Assembly (NCBI RefSeq): GCF_005047595.1
Contig: NZ_SUPL01000002.1
Location: 310,001 to 374,000, forward strand
DNA length: 64,000 nt
Direction of reading: 5' to 3'
From: Pontimicrobium aquaticum
GTDB lineage: Bacteria; Bacteroidota; Bacteroidia; Flavobacteriales; Flavobacteriaceae
Position numbers and translations under genes: made by a program. Below, in pieces: positions 8,484 through 18,365 of the stretch; the stretch's first letter is position 1, and each line of letters starts with the position of its first letter. A model generated the notes under the pieces. That model was not told the origin of the DNA. It did no database searches and worked only from the letters and a program-made list of their open reading frames with translations.

Positions 8484-11400
8484 TTAAAAGTTTAAAGTTA
8501 ATCCAAATGAGATTGATTTGATTGGAGGCGTTTCTAACCCCGTTTGACCTCCAAGATCTACTTCAGGGTCATATTTTAAATTGTCATCCTTTACCCAAGT
8601 AAGTAAGTTGTTTCCTCTTAAGTAAACTTGAGCATTTGTAAGCCCTATAGATTCTAACTTGTCTTTAAAGTCATATCCAATAGTAAGACTTCTTAATCTC
8701 ATAAACTCTCCATCGTATAAATATTTTGAGTGTCTTTGCCAAGGAGTAAAAGCACTAGTAAATTTTCCATTTCTAGCAATGTCTCCTGGTTGTTGCCATC
8801 TATCTAATAAAGATTGTAATCCTTGAAATGCAAAAATTGGATATGCATTTGTTTGATTAGTGTATCTATGCCACCCTTCATATATTTTATGTCCTCCAGC
8901 GTAATAACCATTTGCATCTAAATAGAAGCCTTTATAGTCAACATGGAGATTTAGACCAGCTGTTAATGTTGGTACTGCGTTATCTCCTTGCCAAGCAGCT
9001 TCTGCTTGATTAAAGTCAGTTGTTGTCGCACCATCAACACCATTAATATAATACTCTTCTAAACCAGTGGTTGGATTAACGCCCGCCCAAGTTGGCATGT
9101 ACCAAGCTCTTACTGAATGACCTGTTTCTATTCTTGTTATGGTTGTAGTTATCGTTCTTTCAATTCCGTTAGGATCTAAAGGTAATTTAGTCACTTCATT
9201 ATCAACAGTACCAATGTTTCCTCCAATAGATAGGTTGAAATTTTCAGATCTTACTACATCAACGTTTAATTCAACTTCAAAACCTTTGTTGGTTAGCTCT
9301 CCAATGTTTTGTACTTGACTAGAAAAACCAGTGGTGAGGGATAGCGGAACATTTAATAATAAATCTGAAGACTTTCTGTTAAAATAACTAACAGAACCAG
9401 AAATAGAACCGTCAAGGAGACCAAAATCGATACCTAAATCAAGGGTATTAGACTTTTCCCAGGTTAATTTGTTGTTTCCAAAAGTATTTACAACCTGTGC
9501 TCCTTGCCCATTATAGTCAACTCCGTAAGAGAATAATGACTGGTATTGGTTAAGACCTATATTGGCATTACCTGTAACTCCATATGACGCTCTAAATTTT
9601 AAGTTGTTAATCCAATTTACGTCACTAATAAAGTTTTCTTTGTGTAAATTCCATGCACCACCTACAGACCAGAAACTACCCCATCTTTCATCTGGATGGA
9701 ATCTTGAGTTACCTTCGTATCTATAACTTAGGTCTAAAACATATTTTCCATCAAACCCACTATAGTGAAGCGTTCCTAAATAAGCTCCCAGATAGAAGTC
9801 TGTATAGTTTGAATTTATAGAAATAGGGTTACCAGTTGAATCTAAATTAAATAAGCCATCATCTGCAAAATTTTCTCCATAAGCTCCAAGAAAATATCTC
9901 CTGTTAGAAGAGTATTCTTGTAAAAGCATGGCATCAAATGAATGATTTTCACCAAGATCAAATGAATAATTTAACTGGTTTTGGAATGTGTAATCTACTG
10001 TATTTCTAGTGTACTGTCCCGCATCACCACTAGTTGCAGCACCATATCCATAATTTCTATTAGAATATGAACGACTGTTATATACTTGATAGTTTACATT
10101 AAACTTTGAACTTAAAGATAATCCATTTCCTAAATCCCAAGATAATTGACTGTCTGATACGATACGAGCTAATCTATTATCATTTATATTATATTTTGTA
10201 ATATATAATGGGTTTGGTAAAGACCCTCCAAACTCATTAAATGTGCCATCATCGTTGTATGGTTGATATAAAGGAGATAAGAAAAATGGAGCAGATCTAG
10301 CGCCTTCAAAGTATGCACTTCTCTCTAAGAAAGCATCTTGATAAGTATAAGCAGCTTGATTATTAGATGTTAACTTTAAATTATCTGTTAGATTTGTAGA
10401 AAAATTTATAGCACCATTTATACGTTCAAATGAAGAACCTATTACAGTACCTTCTTGACTTGTATACCCTAGTTGAGTATAAAAAGAACTGTTTTCATTA
10501 CCACCTGATGCTGAAAGACTATAATTTTCTACTACAGCATCTTTGTTTTTAATTACTTCTTTCCAATTTCCTTCAGGTCTTCCTGCTGCATCCCATGACG
10601 AATATGTACTTGTACCTAAAAGGTAGGCTTCTGCATCAGCTTTAGTAGCAAAGAAACCATCGTTGAAGTATGCTTCTGATGCTAGTTCTAAACGATGCGC
10701 TGCTGTTAATGGTTCTGGACCATCTACGGCATCATTTTGAACACCATAAGAAGAACTAAAAGTAAATTTTGTTTTTCCTTGTTTACCGCTTTTTGTTGTA
10801 ATAAGTATTACACCATTTGAACCCCTAGCTCCATATTGAGCAGTAGCAGATGCATCCTTTAATACGGTTATAGATTCAATATTGTTACTGTCAAAGGCAG
10901 CTAAATTTGAAAAGAATGATGTAGCTCCCGAAGTATTAATATTTCCGTTAGACATAGGCACTCCATCTATTACATATAAAGGTTCGTTACCGGCAGTAAT
11001 AGAACTAATACCACGAATTCTTATTTGTGATGTTGAACCAGGTGTTCCTGAATTACTGCTTACAGTAAGACCTGCAACTTTACCTTGTAGAGCTTGATCA
11101 ACACTAGGTGCTACAACTACATCAGTTAACTTTTCACTTCCTAATTTTACAGTGGATCCAGTTACTTCAGATTTTCTAAAAGTGCTGTAACCAACAACAA
11201 CAACTTCTTCTAGTACTGAAGCATCTTCTTCCATAGTAACATTGATTGTATTAGAAGTTCCCACAGTACGCTCAAGAGTTTTTAAGCCTACGTAGGAAAA
11301 AACTAATATGTCTCCAACATTTGCGGTAATGCTATAATTACCATCAAAATCTGTTTGAGTACCATTGGTAGTGTTTTTTACAATAATGTTAACTCCAGGA

Positions 11401-11516
11401 AGAGGCATTCCAGATTGATCCGAAACTGTTCCTGAAATCGTTTTTCCTTGTGCAAAAGTTAATTGCACAACAAACGCCAGCAATAGCGTTAAAATTCCAC
11501 TAAACTTTGTTTTCAT
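8484..11516 (-). CDS. SusC/RagA family TonB-linked outer-membrane receptor
   Basis: A 1010-residue TonB-dependent transporter that carries a nutrient across the outer membrane with its SusD partner. A signal peptide ends at FAQ (residue 23). A carboxypeptidase-regulatory-like beta-sandwich follows (about 24-100, with SGTVSDQSGMPLPGVNI), then the linker EEVVVVGY, a plug domain (about 115-235: VDQALQGKVAGL, IRIRGISS, PLYVIDGVPM, GARGSNGVILITTK) and a 22-strand-type barrel ending in the aromatic-terminated FGLTLNF. The pair is bounded by terminators at 7001-7048 and 11691-11720, so it is its own unit. The first 240 bases, including upstream DNA, are about 90 % identical to those of the second SusC gene. 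Confidence 0.94.
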   Translation of the reverse strand: MKTKFSGILTLLLAFVVQLTFAQGKTISGTVSDQSGMPLPGVNIIVKNTTNGTQTDFDGNYSITANVGDILVFSYVGLKTLERTVGTSNTINVTMEEDASVLEEVVVVGYSTFRKSEVTGSTVKLGSEKLTDVVVAPSVDQALQGKVAGLTVSSNSGTPGSTSQIRIRGISSITAGNEPLYVIDGVPMSNGNINTSGATSFFSNLAAFDSNNIESITVLKDASATAQYGARGSNGVILITTKSGKQGKTKFTFSSSYGVQNDAVDGPEPLTAAHRLELASEAYFNDGFFATKADAEAYLLGTSTYSSWDAAGRPEGNWKEVIKNKDAVVENYSLSASGGNENSSFYTQLGYTSQEGTVIGSSFERINGAINFSTNLTDNLKLTSNNQAAYTYQDAFLERSAYFEGARSAPFFLSPLYQPYNDDGTFNEFGGSLPNPLYITKYNINDNRLARIVSDSQLSWDLGNGLSLSSKFNVNYQVYNSRSYSNRNYGYGAATSGDAGQYTRNTVDYTFQNQLNYSFDLGENHSFDAMLLQEYSSNRRYFLGAYGENFADDGLFNLDSTGNPISINSNYTDFYLGAYLGTLHYSGFDGKYVLDLSYRYEGNSRFHPDERWGSFWSVGGAWNLHKENFISDVNWINNLKFRASYGVTGNANIGLNQYQSLFSYGVDYNGQGAQVVNTFGNNKLTWEKSNTLDLGIDFGLLDGSISGSVSYFNRKSSDLLLNVPLSLTTGFSSQVQNIGELTNKGFEVELNVDVVRSENFNLSIGGNIGTVDNEVTKLPLDPNGIERTITTTITRIETGHSVRAWYMPTWAGVNPTTGLEEYYINGVDGATTTDFNQAEAAWQGDNAVPTLTAGLNLHVDYKGFYLDANGYYAGGHKIYEGWHRYTNQTNAYPIFAFQGLQSLLDRWQQPGDIARNGKFTSAFTPWQRHSKYLYDGEFMRLRSLTIGYDFKDKLESIGLTNAQVYLRGNNLLTWVKDDNLKYDPEVDLGGQTGLETPPIKSISFGLTLNF

Positions 11517-11583
11517 TTTAAATTTTATTTGAATTAGTCTATGCCAAAAATCACAATAAAAAGTTAAAAAAGCAATTATTATT
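11341..11583 (-). repeat. 5' region shared with the second SusC gene (copy 1)
   Basis: This stretch aligns without gaps to 16201-16443 (constant offset of 4860 bases). By eye 216 of the 240 bases in 11341-11580 agree. It covers the promoter/leader DNA, the signal peptide and about the first 58 codons. Similarity continues more weakly at protein level to about residue 105, then stops at the plug domain. Confidence 0.85.
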
Positions 11584-11690
11584 AAGTTTATTTTAGCATT
11601 TTAACGTTCTGTAGTTAAAAATCCTAAGCTTAACATATGCTTTTTGCAATGCTTAACAACTATTATTTGTTTTGTATTTTAATTAAATAG

Positions 11691-11720
11691 AAAAGGCTCA
11701 ACTTTAAAGTTGAGCCTTTT
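11691..11720 (-). terminator. Hairpin terminator after the second SusCD operon
   Basis: A perfect 15-bp inverted repeat (11691-11705 with 11706-11720, AAAAGGCTCAACTTT and its complement), A-rich on one side and T-rich on the other. On the minus strand it follows the stop of the SusD2 gene by 32 bases and precedes SusC1, so it separates the two SusCD transcripts. Confidence 0.85.
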
Positions 11721-11751
11721 TATATAAAACAAAGTAAGTTGTTTTGTTAAA

Positions 11752-13194
11752 CTAGTTTACATCCCACCAAAGTTTTGTGTAAATGTTATCTGGTCCTTGT
11801 GCAGCAACCATTGCGGCATAGTTAGCAGCATTATTGTCTTCTACAGAAGGATCATACGCATCTCTTTTTGGAATTTCTTGAACAGCAGCAAAAGGAGATG
11901 GTGGCAAATAAGGCGCATCTAATCTTCTCCATTCAGCCCATGCTTCAGGTCCATTTAAGTAAAGTGCCACCCACTTTTCATAAGCAATATCTGCAATTCC
12001 TGTGTAAGGATGTGCAGCAATATAAGCTGTAGCGTCAGCAGGATCAACACCCCAATAGTCCATGGATGCCTGAATTCCTGCAGCATAATGAGTTGCTGCA
12101 TCTCCTGTAACTGTCCAACCTTTAAGAGCAGCTTCAGATAAAGCAAATCTCATTTGAGCGGCAGTATATATTGGAGATGGGAAATCGTGTTCATAAATAA
12201 TATCACTTGTGATAAACGAATAGTCTGGAACATTACCATTTACGGCTCCATTAGGAGCACCAACATATCCAGCATCAATACCACCAGGGAAATTTGGTGA
12301 AGGGTGAACACTATCTCTAGCTTCTTCAGCCATTTCAAACAATCTCGGATCTAGGTTAGACCTTAGGTTCTCCACCATTGTTACCGAAAGGATGTAATCT
12401 TCACGCGTTTCAAAGTTATCATACCAAGGACTGTTACTTGTAGCATCAGTTCCATAGTTATACTCTAAGTTATCTGCGTTATCCAAAATTAACATTCCAG
12501 AAGCCGCAGCTTGTTCAAACTTCGTTTTAGCTAATGAAGGGTTAACATCAGAAATTCTTAATGCCATGGTTGCTTTTAAGTTATTACCAAGAGCAGCCCA
12601 CTTGTCCATATCTCCTCCAAACATAAAGTCTCCAGTTGGACCAGCGGCATTAGAAATCATGGCTAAGGCCGCATCAACTTCAGCAAACATATAATTGTAT
12701 AAAGTTTCTTGAGAATCGAAAGCAACTCTTGAGTTAGCAACCCCTTGGAATGCCTCAGACCAAGGTAAGTATCCCCAACTGTCAGTCATATACTGTAAAT
12801 AGTATGCTCTTAAAATTTTAGCCGATGCTAATTGGTTTTCTGTAGCACCATATGTTAAAGCAGCACCTGCATCAGGGCCTTCGTTAATTTTAATAACCTC
12901 ATTTAAGTTCATTATTGGTCCTGTGTACCAACCATCATAGCTTGATGTAAGCGTTTCATATCTTGATGACCCAGGATATTGACCTTGAGTAATATGTTGC
13001 ATATACAAGATAGACACTTCATCTATAGTAATAACAGGCACCCATGTTAATGCAGACGTAAATAGCTGTGATGTTACAGGCGATGTCGGTCCGTTAGGGT
13101 TTTGGTTTGTATCATCATAATCAATAGTTTCACATGAACTAATGAATACGGAAATGCATAGTAATAATGCAATATTTTTAATTAATTTATTCAT
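11752..13194 (-). CDS. SusD/RagB family lipoprotein (SusD-like 2 type)
   Basis: A 480-residue lipoprotein with signal peptide and lipobox FISSC (Cys at about residue 21). It belongs to the SusD-like group with the sequence pattern ILRAYYLQYMTDSWGYLPWSEAF (about 129-151; only the AYYLQYMTDSWG core is diagnostic), ALGNNLKATMALRIS and the C-terminal IAYEKWVALYLNGPEAWAEW. It is clearly not a recent duplicate of the other SusD in this window, which has a different block structure. It should cap the adjacent SusC2 transporter, whose stop lies 11 bases before this start. No catabolic enzyme is nearby, so the substrate is unknown. Confidence 0.92.
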   Translation of the reverse strand: MNKLIKNIALLLCISVFISSCETIDYDDTNQNPNGPTSPVTSQLFTSALTWVPVITIDEVSILYMQHITQGQYPGSSRYETLTSSYDGWYTGPIMNLNEVIKINEGPDAGAALTYGATENQLASAKILRAYYLQYMTDSWGYLPWSEAFQGVANSRVAFDSQETLYNYMFAEVDAALAMISNAAGPTGDFMFGGDMDKWAALGNNLKATMALRISDVNPSLAKTKFEQAAASGMLILDNADNLEYNYGTDATSNSPWYDNFETREDYILSVTMVENLRSNLDPRLFEMAEEARDSVHPSPNFPGGIDAGYVGAPNGAVNGNVPDYSFITSDIIYEHDFPSPIYTAAQMRFALSEAALKGWTVTGDAATHYAAGIQASMDYWGVDPADATAYIAAHPYTGIADIAYEKWVALYLNGPEAWAEWRRLDAPYLPPSPFAAVQEIPKRDAYDPSVEDNNAANYAAMVAAQGPDNIYTKLWWDVN

Positions 13195-13205
13195 TTTTCA
13201 ATTTT

Positions 13206-16200
13206 TTAGAATGTTAATTTAAGGTTCGCTCCAATAGATCTTGTCTGTGGAAGAGTTCCAGCTTCTGCCCAGTTATAACCTCCTCTTTTTTCAAGCTCTG
13301 AAGGATCTACCCAATTCATATCAGAATCAATCAACCAGACATTATTTCCAAATACACTAAAAGATGCTGCAGATAAACCAAATTTACTTACAAAATCTTT
13401 ATCAAAGTTATAGTTCAATCTTACGGTTCTTAGTTTAATATAGGTAGCATCATGAAGGTTGTTTTCGTAAATGTTACCTAAGTTGCCTAAGTTATATAAA
13501 TCTTGTGCTTCAACATAAGTATCAACTACAGTACCGTCTGAGATAGGATCCCCATTAGCATCTGTTCCTGTTTCTAGTAAACCAACGATATGCACACCAC
13601 CACCATTAGCTACAGGATCTCTTTTTGGGTTGCCTTTGTCGTTAAGACCAGCTGTTTTTGCTGATAAACCTGAGTGATCCATATAACGTTCTGTTCTAGA
13701 ATAGTACTTACCACCTTTTTGGAAGTCAAAGCCTAAACTTAAGTCAAAGTTTTTATAACTTAGAGTAGATGTTAAACCACCAGTAAAGTCAGGTAATACA
13801 TTTCCTAAGTTTTTGTTTGTTTTACGACTGTAGAAATAACGTCCACCACTTGCAGCTGAATATAGTATTTCACCATTAGGACCAGTAGCAAAACCTCTAC
13901 CAATTAAAGTACCCCATTCTTCGCCAACAATTTCCATAAGTTTCATGTTTGAGGTATAGGTGCTCAATTCTCTTGTAGTGATGCCATCGTAGATAAAGTC
14001 AACATATCTATTAAGCGTAGCAAAGTTCAATGCCAAGTTCCATGTAAATTGGTCATTCTCAATCACATTACCACTTAGGTCTATTTCAAAACCATTAGCT
14101 GATTGTTTACCTGAATTAACTCTTGTTGTTGTATAGCCAGTAGCTCCATCTAAAGCGATTGGTACAGGTAAATCTTTGTCTTTTCTATCAAAATAAGATA
14201 AGTTAACATTTAATTTGTTGTTAAAAAACCTTAATTCAGCACCAAATTCTAATTCTTCTCTTACACCACCTCTAAGGTTTGGGTTAGCTTCATTAGAGTC
14301 AACATTTAAACGTCCATAACCTTGGTATAATGTACCAGTAGTATATACTGATGACGTTTGGTATGGTAAATCCGGAAAGAAAGGTGCTTCAGCATACCCT
14401 GCTCTAAATTTAGCAAATGTTAACACATCATTTTTAGGGATTAAAGATTCATGAGCTAAGAAACTTAAAGAAGCTCCAAAAGTTTCTACTCTGTTATCGT
14501 TTGCTGCTGCTTTAGAATTCCAGTCTATTCTATAAGATGCGTCTAAATATAGCATTTTTTTGTACCCAGCAGATCCTTTAGCAAAAATTCCATCTCTTTT
14601 TTGCGAGGAAGTAGTTGCAGAAGCAGTAAGTGGATCACGAGAAGCTGCTAGATTATAAAACTCAGGAATGGTTATATTCCCAGCTGTACTAGCAAATAAC
14701 CTTCTATAGTCTATAATTACTTTTTCTGCACCAATATTAGCAGTAACATCTAAGTCTCCATTCATAAAAGTATCTTGATACGCTGCCATCGCAAAATAAT
14801 CTGTTCTTTCGTTTTGCCAAAATTGTTCGTTATAAAATGCAGGGTCTAACAAACTTTTTGTAGTTCCACGATCGTCTTGTCTATATTGGTTAAATGTTTT
14901 TCTAATTTCAGCTGTTAGGCTAAAATTGTCATTAAACGAATAAGTACCTCCAGCCTTACCAAAGTAAGCATTTTTTGCATAGTTTTTATCATTTTCATAA
15001 GATTGAAAATATGGCATATCCCAGTATAAAGGACGCGCATCTCTAGGACCACGAATGTTCCAAGAAGCAACTTGTCCATTACGCTCATAACGTCTTAAAC
15101 GTTTAAAGTCCAATTGTCTTTGCCACCATTGGTTAAAGTTAGATCCTAAGTTACCATATCCTTGATCAGGATTGTTAAGCATGTTTCTGTCTTCAATATT
15201 TACGTTAGCAAAAAACTCGAACTTCTCAGATAGTTTATACGAAGCATTTGATGAAAAACGAACCTGCTTATTGAATGAGTTAGGTACAAGACCGTTATTT
15301 TCAACATAAGCAATTGATGATCTTATATTGTAATCATCCCCAGCCTTTGCAAAAGACAAGGTTGTATTAGTTGTAATGGCGTCTTCAAAGAATGTTTTTA
15401 CATCGTTTTTAGAAGGCGACCAAGCTCTTAACTCACCAAATTCTGGTGTTCCAGGAATCCAACTATCCCAGTGGCGAACTAAAGTACCATCTAATTTAGG
15501 TCCCCAACTTTCATCTGCCCAAAAATCTGGATAAGGTTGTCCATCAAAAGCAGCCCATTCAACAGGGTCTTGAGCTGGATCATAAGTAAACGTGTTGAAT
15601 GTTTGGCTATAACCACCACCATATTCGTTTTGATATTCTGGCATGTTAGTTACTTGGTTTACAGTAACCGATTGGTCAATTGTAAATGTAGCTGCACCAG
15701 CTTCTGCTGTTTTTAATGTAATAACTACAGCACCATTTCTACCAGGAGGTCCGTATAATGCTGTTGCAGAACCACCTTTAAGTACAGAAATATCTGCAAT
15801 GTCCTCTGGGTTAATATCACTAATAGCATATACAGGTACACCGTTAACAACATATAGTAAGTCATCCTCACCTCTTAAACGAATATAAGAAGCTCCAAAT
15901 GTTGTACTGTTGTTACCAATAATTTGCACACCAGCAATTTTACCAGCTAAGGCATTGGCAACATTAGTATCTTTACCTTTAACAAGGTCTTCCCCTTTTA
16001 CAGATTGTTGTGCATAACCAAGAGATTTCTTCTCTCTTTTAATACCTAAGGCTGTAACAACCACCTCATCTAATAATGCAGCATCTTCCTGCATTGTTAC
16101 ATTTATGGTGTTTGAAGATCCTACTGTTTGCTCAACAGTTTTAAGACCTACATAGGTAAAGGTTAGAACATCACCAGCACTGGCATTAATGGTATAGTTA

Positions 16201-16376
16201 CCATCAAAATCTGTTTGTGTTCCATTAGTTGTGCCTTTTACAATAATGTTAACCCCAGGAAGAGGCATTCCAGATTCATCCGAAACCGTTCCCGAAATTG
16301 TTTTTTCTTGTGCAAAGGATATTTGCACAACAAACGCTAGAAATAGCGTTAAAATTCCACTAAACTTTGTTTTCAT
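13206..16376 (-). CDS. SusC/RagA family TonB-linked outer-membrane receptor
   Basis: A 1056-residue TonB-dependent transporter. Signal peptide to FAQ (residue 23), carboxypeptidase-regulatory-like domain (about 24-100), linker LDEVVVTALGIKREKKSLGY (about 103-122), plug (about 125-225 with NVANALAGKIAGVQI, YIRLRGEDDLLYVVNG and GPPGRNGAVVITLK) and a barrel ending IGANLKLTF. The VTALGIKREKKSLGYA linker marks a subgroup distinct from SusC1, and the plug is short around YIRLRGEDDLLYV. It is the first gene of the SusC2-SusD2 pair. The gene for a BamA-superfamily protein lies 118 bases upstream on the same strand. Confidence 0.94.
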   Translation of the reverse strand: MKTKFSGILTLFLAFVVQISFAQEKTISGTVSDESGMPLPGVNIIVKGTTNGTQTDFDGNYTINASAGDVLTFTYVGLKTVEQTVGSSNTINVTMQEDAALLDEVVVTALGIKREKKSLGYAQQSVKGEDLVKGKDTNVANALAGKIAGVQIIGNNSTTFGASYIRLRGEDDLLYVVNGVPVYAISDINPEDIADISVLKGGSATALYGPPGRNGAVVITLKTAEAGAATFTIDQSVTVNQVTNMPEYQNEYGGGYSQTFNTFTYDPAQDPVEWAAFDGQPYPDFWADESWGPKLDGTLVRHWDSWIPGTPEFGELRAWSPSKNDVKTFFEDAITTNTTLSFAKAGDDYNIRSSIAYVENNGLVPNSFNKQVRFSSNASYKLSEKFEFFANVNIEDRNMLNNPDQGYGNLGSNFNQWWQRQLDFKRLRRYERNGQVASWNIRGPRDARPLYWDMPYFQSYENDKNYAKNAYFGKAGGTYSFNDNFSLTAEIRKTFNQYRQDDRGTTKSLLDPAFYNEQFWQNERTDYFAMAAYQDTFMNGDLDVTANIGAEKVIIDYRRLFASTAGNITIPEFYNLAASRDPLTASATTSSQKRDGIFAKGSAGYKKMLYLDASYRIDWNSKAAANDNRVETFGASLSFLAHESLIPKNDVLTFAKFRAGYAEAPFFPDLPYQTSSVYTTGTLYQGYGRLNVDSNEANPNLRGGVREELEFGAELRFFNNKLNVNLSYFDRKDKDLPVPIALDGATGYTTTRVNSGKQSANGFEIDLSGNVIENDQFTWNLALNFATLNRYVDFIYDGITTRELSTYTSNMKLMEIVGEEWGTLIGRGFATGPNGEILYSAASGGRYFYSRKTNKNLGNVLPDFTGGLTSTLSYKNFDLSLGFDFQKGGKYYSRTERYMDHSGLSAKTAGLNDKGNPKRDPVANGGGVHIVGLLETGTDANGDPISDGTVVDTYVEAQDLYNLGNLGNIYENNLHDATYIKLRTVRLNYNFDKDFVSKFGLSAASFSVFGNNVWLIDSDMNWVDPSELEKRGGYNWAEAGTLPQTRSIGANLKLTF

Positions 16377-16443
16377 TTTATAATTTATTTGAATTAGTCA
16401 TTGCCAAAAATCATAATAAAAAGTTAATAAAACAATTATTATG
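16201..16443 (-). repeat. 5' region shared with the first SusC gene (copy 2)
   Basis: Gap-free counterpart of 11341-11583. The conserved part outside the coding region (16377-16443) contains TTG, then A/T-rich DNA, then a TATGATTTTTG stretch on the minus strand, which is a plausible though imperfect Bacteroidota promoter. Downstream of the ATG the identical segment encodes MKTKFSGILTL. Confidence 0.85.
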
Positions 16444-16494
16444 TACTAAAATTTCAATTTAATTTGTTAAAAAATTAAGAAAAATGCGATTAAG

Positions 16495-18195
16495 TTAGAA
16501 TTTAGCACTTAGACTAATGTGAATTTTTGAGTTTGAAAAACTAGCTTTTTGACCTTTAGTTTTTCCGTTTGCGTAGTTTAATTTCAATAATCCGGCTTTT
16601 GTTAAAAGGCCAATTCCAAATCCAAATCCATATAGAGAATTAGTTGTGTTTTCTTGATTATTTCTAAGATACGCACCATCAGTTATTGTGTGTACATATA
16701 TGGATTGACTTAAATGGTATCTATATTCAAAGTTGGCAAAGCTATATAATGTTGCAAGAAGGCTGTTTTCTTCAAAGCCTCTAATACTATTAATCCCTCC
16801 AAAGCGTAGTAGCTCATTTGTAAAGTAATTGTCGGAATCAATACCTCTTAAATTAATCCTAAAAAAAATATAATTTTTACTATTAAGCTTAAAAAGTTTG
16901 TAAGTGTTTACTTGGTATTGTGTTTGCTTAACGTTGATTTCTTTATGGTTTCTATTGCCAAAACCTAATTTAATATCTAAATTAAAGCTACTTGTAAACA
17001 TTAAATTATTGTAAAAGGGCTTGAGTAGTTGGTAGCGTACGTTGTAAAAAGTAGAATTATAATCGTCTATGTTTAGAGATGTATTGGCTTGGGTTAAGTT
17101 ATTAGATTTCACTGACTCTATTCCAGCATATATTGTTTGTTGATTGTTTATTTGGTAAAATAAACTACCTGATTGGTTAATTGTTGTAAATGTTGAGTCT
17201 TTTTTAAAAATATTAAGATCCAGCTCGACACCAATAGGTGTATTAAATATATACGGGGCATTAACATTAGCATTAAAAGTTTTTTGTTCGTTTTCATCGC
17301 TTTTGTAAATTAGGTTAAAAGATTCGCCGTAATTTAAATTGTTATTAAGCGATAAATTTAAATAACCGTCAAATTCCAGTTTGCTATTAGTTTTGTTTGT
17401 TCCAAAACCTAGAAAGCCATCAAAAGTGTTGCTTTTTCTTTTTTCAATATATAAGTAAACTGATGAAGAATCTTGTGTAAACAATACTTCGGGTTCTCTA
17501 GTTAAATTAGCAAAAGACAAAGAACTTAACGCATTAGTCTTCTTTCTTAAAGAGTTGATGTTTAAGATTTTTTTAGAATTGAGCTTTAGGTAATGCTTTA
17601 AATAAGATTTAGGAAAATTTTCATAACCTTTAACTATTATTTTATCAATAGTTCTTTCAGTATTTAGGTTGACAATCAAATTGGCTTCCAAGCTTCTGTT
17701 GTCTGCTCTTTTTTTTAGTGCACTTAGCATTACACTAGAAAACGGATAGCCTTTATCTGTTAATTGTAAATTAATGTTTGATAAAATAGACCTAACATTT
17801 TTAATATTTACTGTAAAATAAGATTCGAAAATAGTTTCTGTTAAGAGCTCTAAAACATCTTTAGAAATAATAGCTTCATCGTAATATATATATATGGTGT
17901 TGTATTTGTTGCCTAAACGCAACTTAGTATTGTAGGTAGAGTCGTTTGCTTTTTTTATTTCAATTTGTTTAATATCAATATATCCAATTTCCTCAAGCTT
18001 GCTTTTTAATAAGGTAACTTCGCTTTCTAACAAAATAAAATTTTGGAATAATTTTTTATAACCAAGAGAGTCTATGGTTTTGGTTTCGTTATTAGAGCTT
18101 CCATGAACAACCAAGTTAAGGTTTTGCGATTGCAGGCTATAAACTGGAAACGCACTATAAATTAAATATATAATAAAGAGTCGTGTTTTTTTCAA
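16495..18195 (-). CDS. BamA/TamA-superfamily outer-membrane protein with POTRA-like region
   Basis: A 566-residue outer-membrane protein. Residues 1-24 are a signal peptide (ending SLQSQ). Residues about 60-250 look like POTRA-type repeats, with pieces such as LEEIGYIDIKQIEI, NINLQLTDKGYPFSSVML and IDKIIVKGYENFPKSYLKHYL. Residues about 260-566 form a 16-strand-type barrel with the superfamily signature LLRFGGINSIRGFEEN (about 466-481) and the C-terminal aromatic strand KIHISLSAKF. Members insert or secrete outer-membrane and surface proteins (BamA, TamA, FhaC). It is shorter than BamA and is not next to skp or ompH, so it is a paralogue. The gene is divergent from the ribosomal cluster and upstream of SusC2 on the same strand. 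Confidence 0.8.
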   Translation of the reverse strand: MKKTRLFIIYLIYSAFPVYSLQSQNLNLVVHGSSNNETKTIDSLGYKKLFQNFILLESEVTLLKSKLEEIGYIDIKQIEIKKANDSTYNTKLRLGNKYNTIYIYYDEAIISKDVLELLTETIFESYFTVNIKNVRSILSNINLQLTDKGYPFSSVMLSALKKRADNRSLEANLIVNLNTERTIDKIIVKGYENFPKSYLKHYLKLNSKKILNINSLRKKTNALSSLSFANLTREPEVLFTQDSSSVYLYIEKRKSNTFDGFLGFGTNKTNSKLEFDGYLNLSLNNNLNYGESFNLIYKSDENEQKTFNANVNAPYIFNTPIGVELDLNIFKKDSTFTTINQSGSLFYQINNQQTIYAGIESVKSNNLTQANTSLNIDDYNSTFYNVRYQLLKPFYNNLMFTSSFNLDIKLGFGNRNHKEINVKQTQYQVNTYKLFKLNSKNYIFFRINLRGIDSDNYFTNELLRFGGINSIRGFEENSLLATLYSFANFEYRYHLSQSIYVHTITDGAYLRNNQENTTNSLYGFGFGIGLLTKAGLLKLNYANGKTKGQKASFSNSKIHISLSAKF

Positions 18196-18292
18196 ACTTA
18201 AAATTTGTGTATAAAACTAACGGAAATTACTTTCAAATAATGTGAAGCTAAAATTTATTTTTACTGAAGATTGAAAATTAATTATTTAAGAT

Positions 18293-18322
18293 TTGAATTA
18301 TTCATATTAATTTCTACCTTTG
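18293..18322 (+). promoter_or_regulatory. Promoter of the ribosomal protein supercluster
   Basis: TTG at 18293-18295 (within TTTG), a 19-base spacer and TACCTTTG at 18315-18322 match the Bacteroidota sigma-A promoter (TTG, about 19 bases, TAnnTTTG). The next bases are a GC-containing CAGCCCTCTAAAGAGAGGG stretch that can form a small hairpin in the leader. It lies 43 bases before the rpsL ATG and is the best promoter match in the window. Confidence 0.65.
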
Positions 18323-18365
18323 CAGCCCTCTAAAGAGAGGGTTTAATAAATTTATATAGAAATAT

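Noticed and set aside
11955-12146. Leucine-rich 63-codon frame inside the second SusD gene
   Set aside because: It is a shadow frame of the SusD coding sequence, low in complexity and without independent support.
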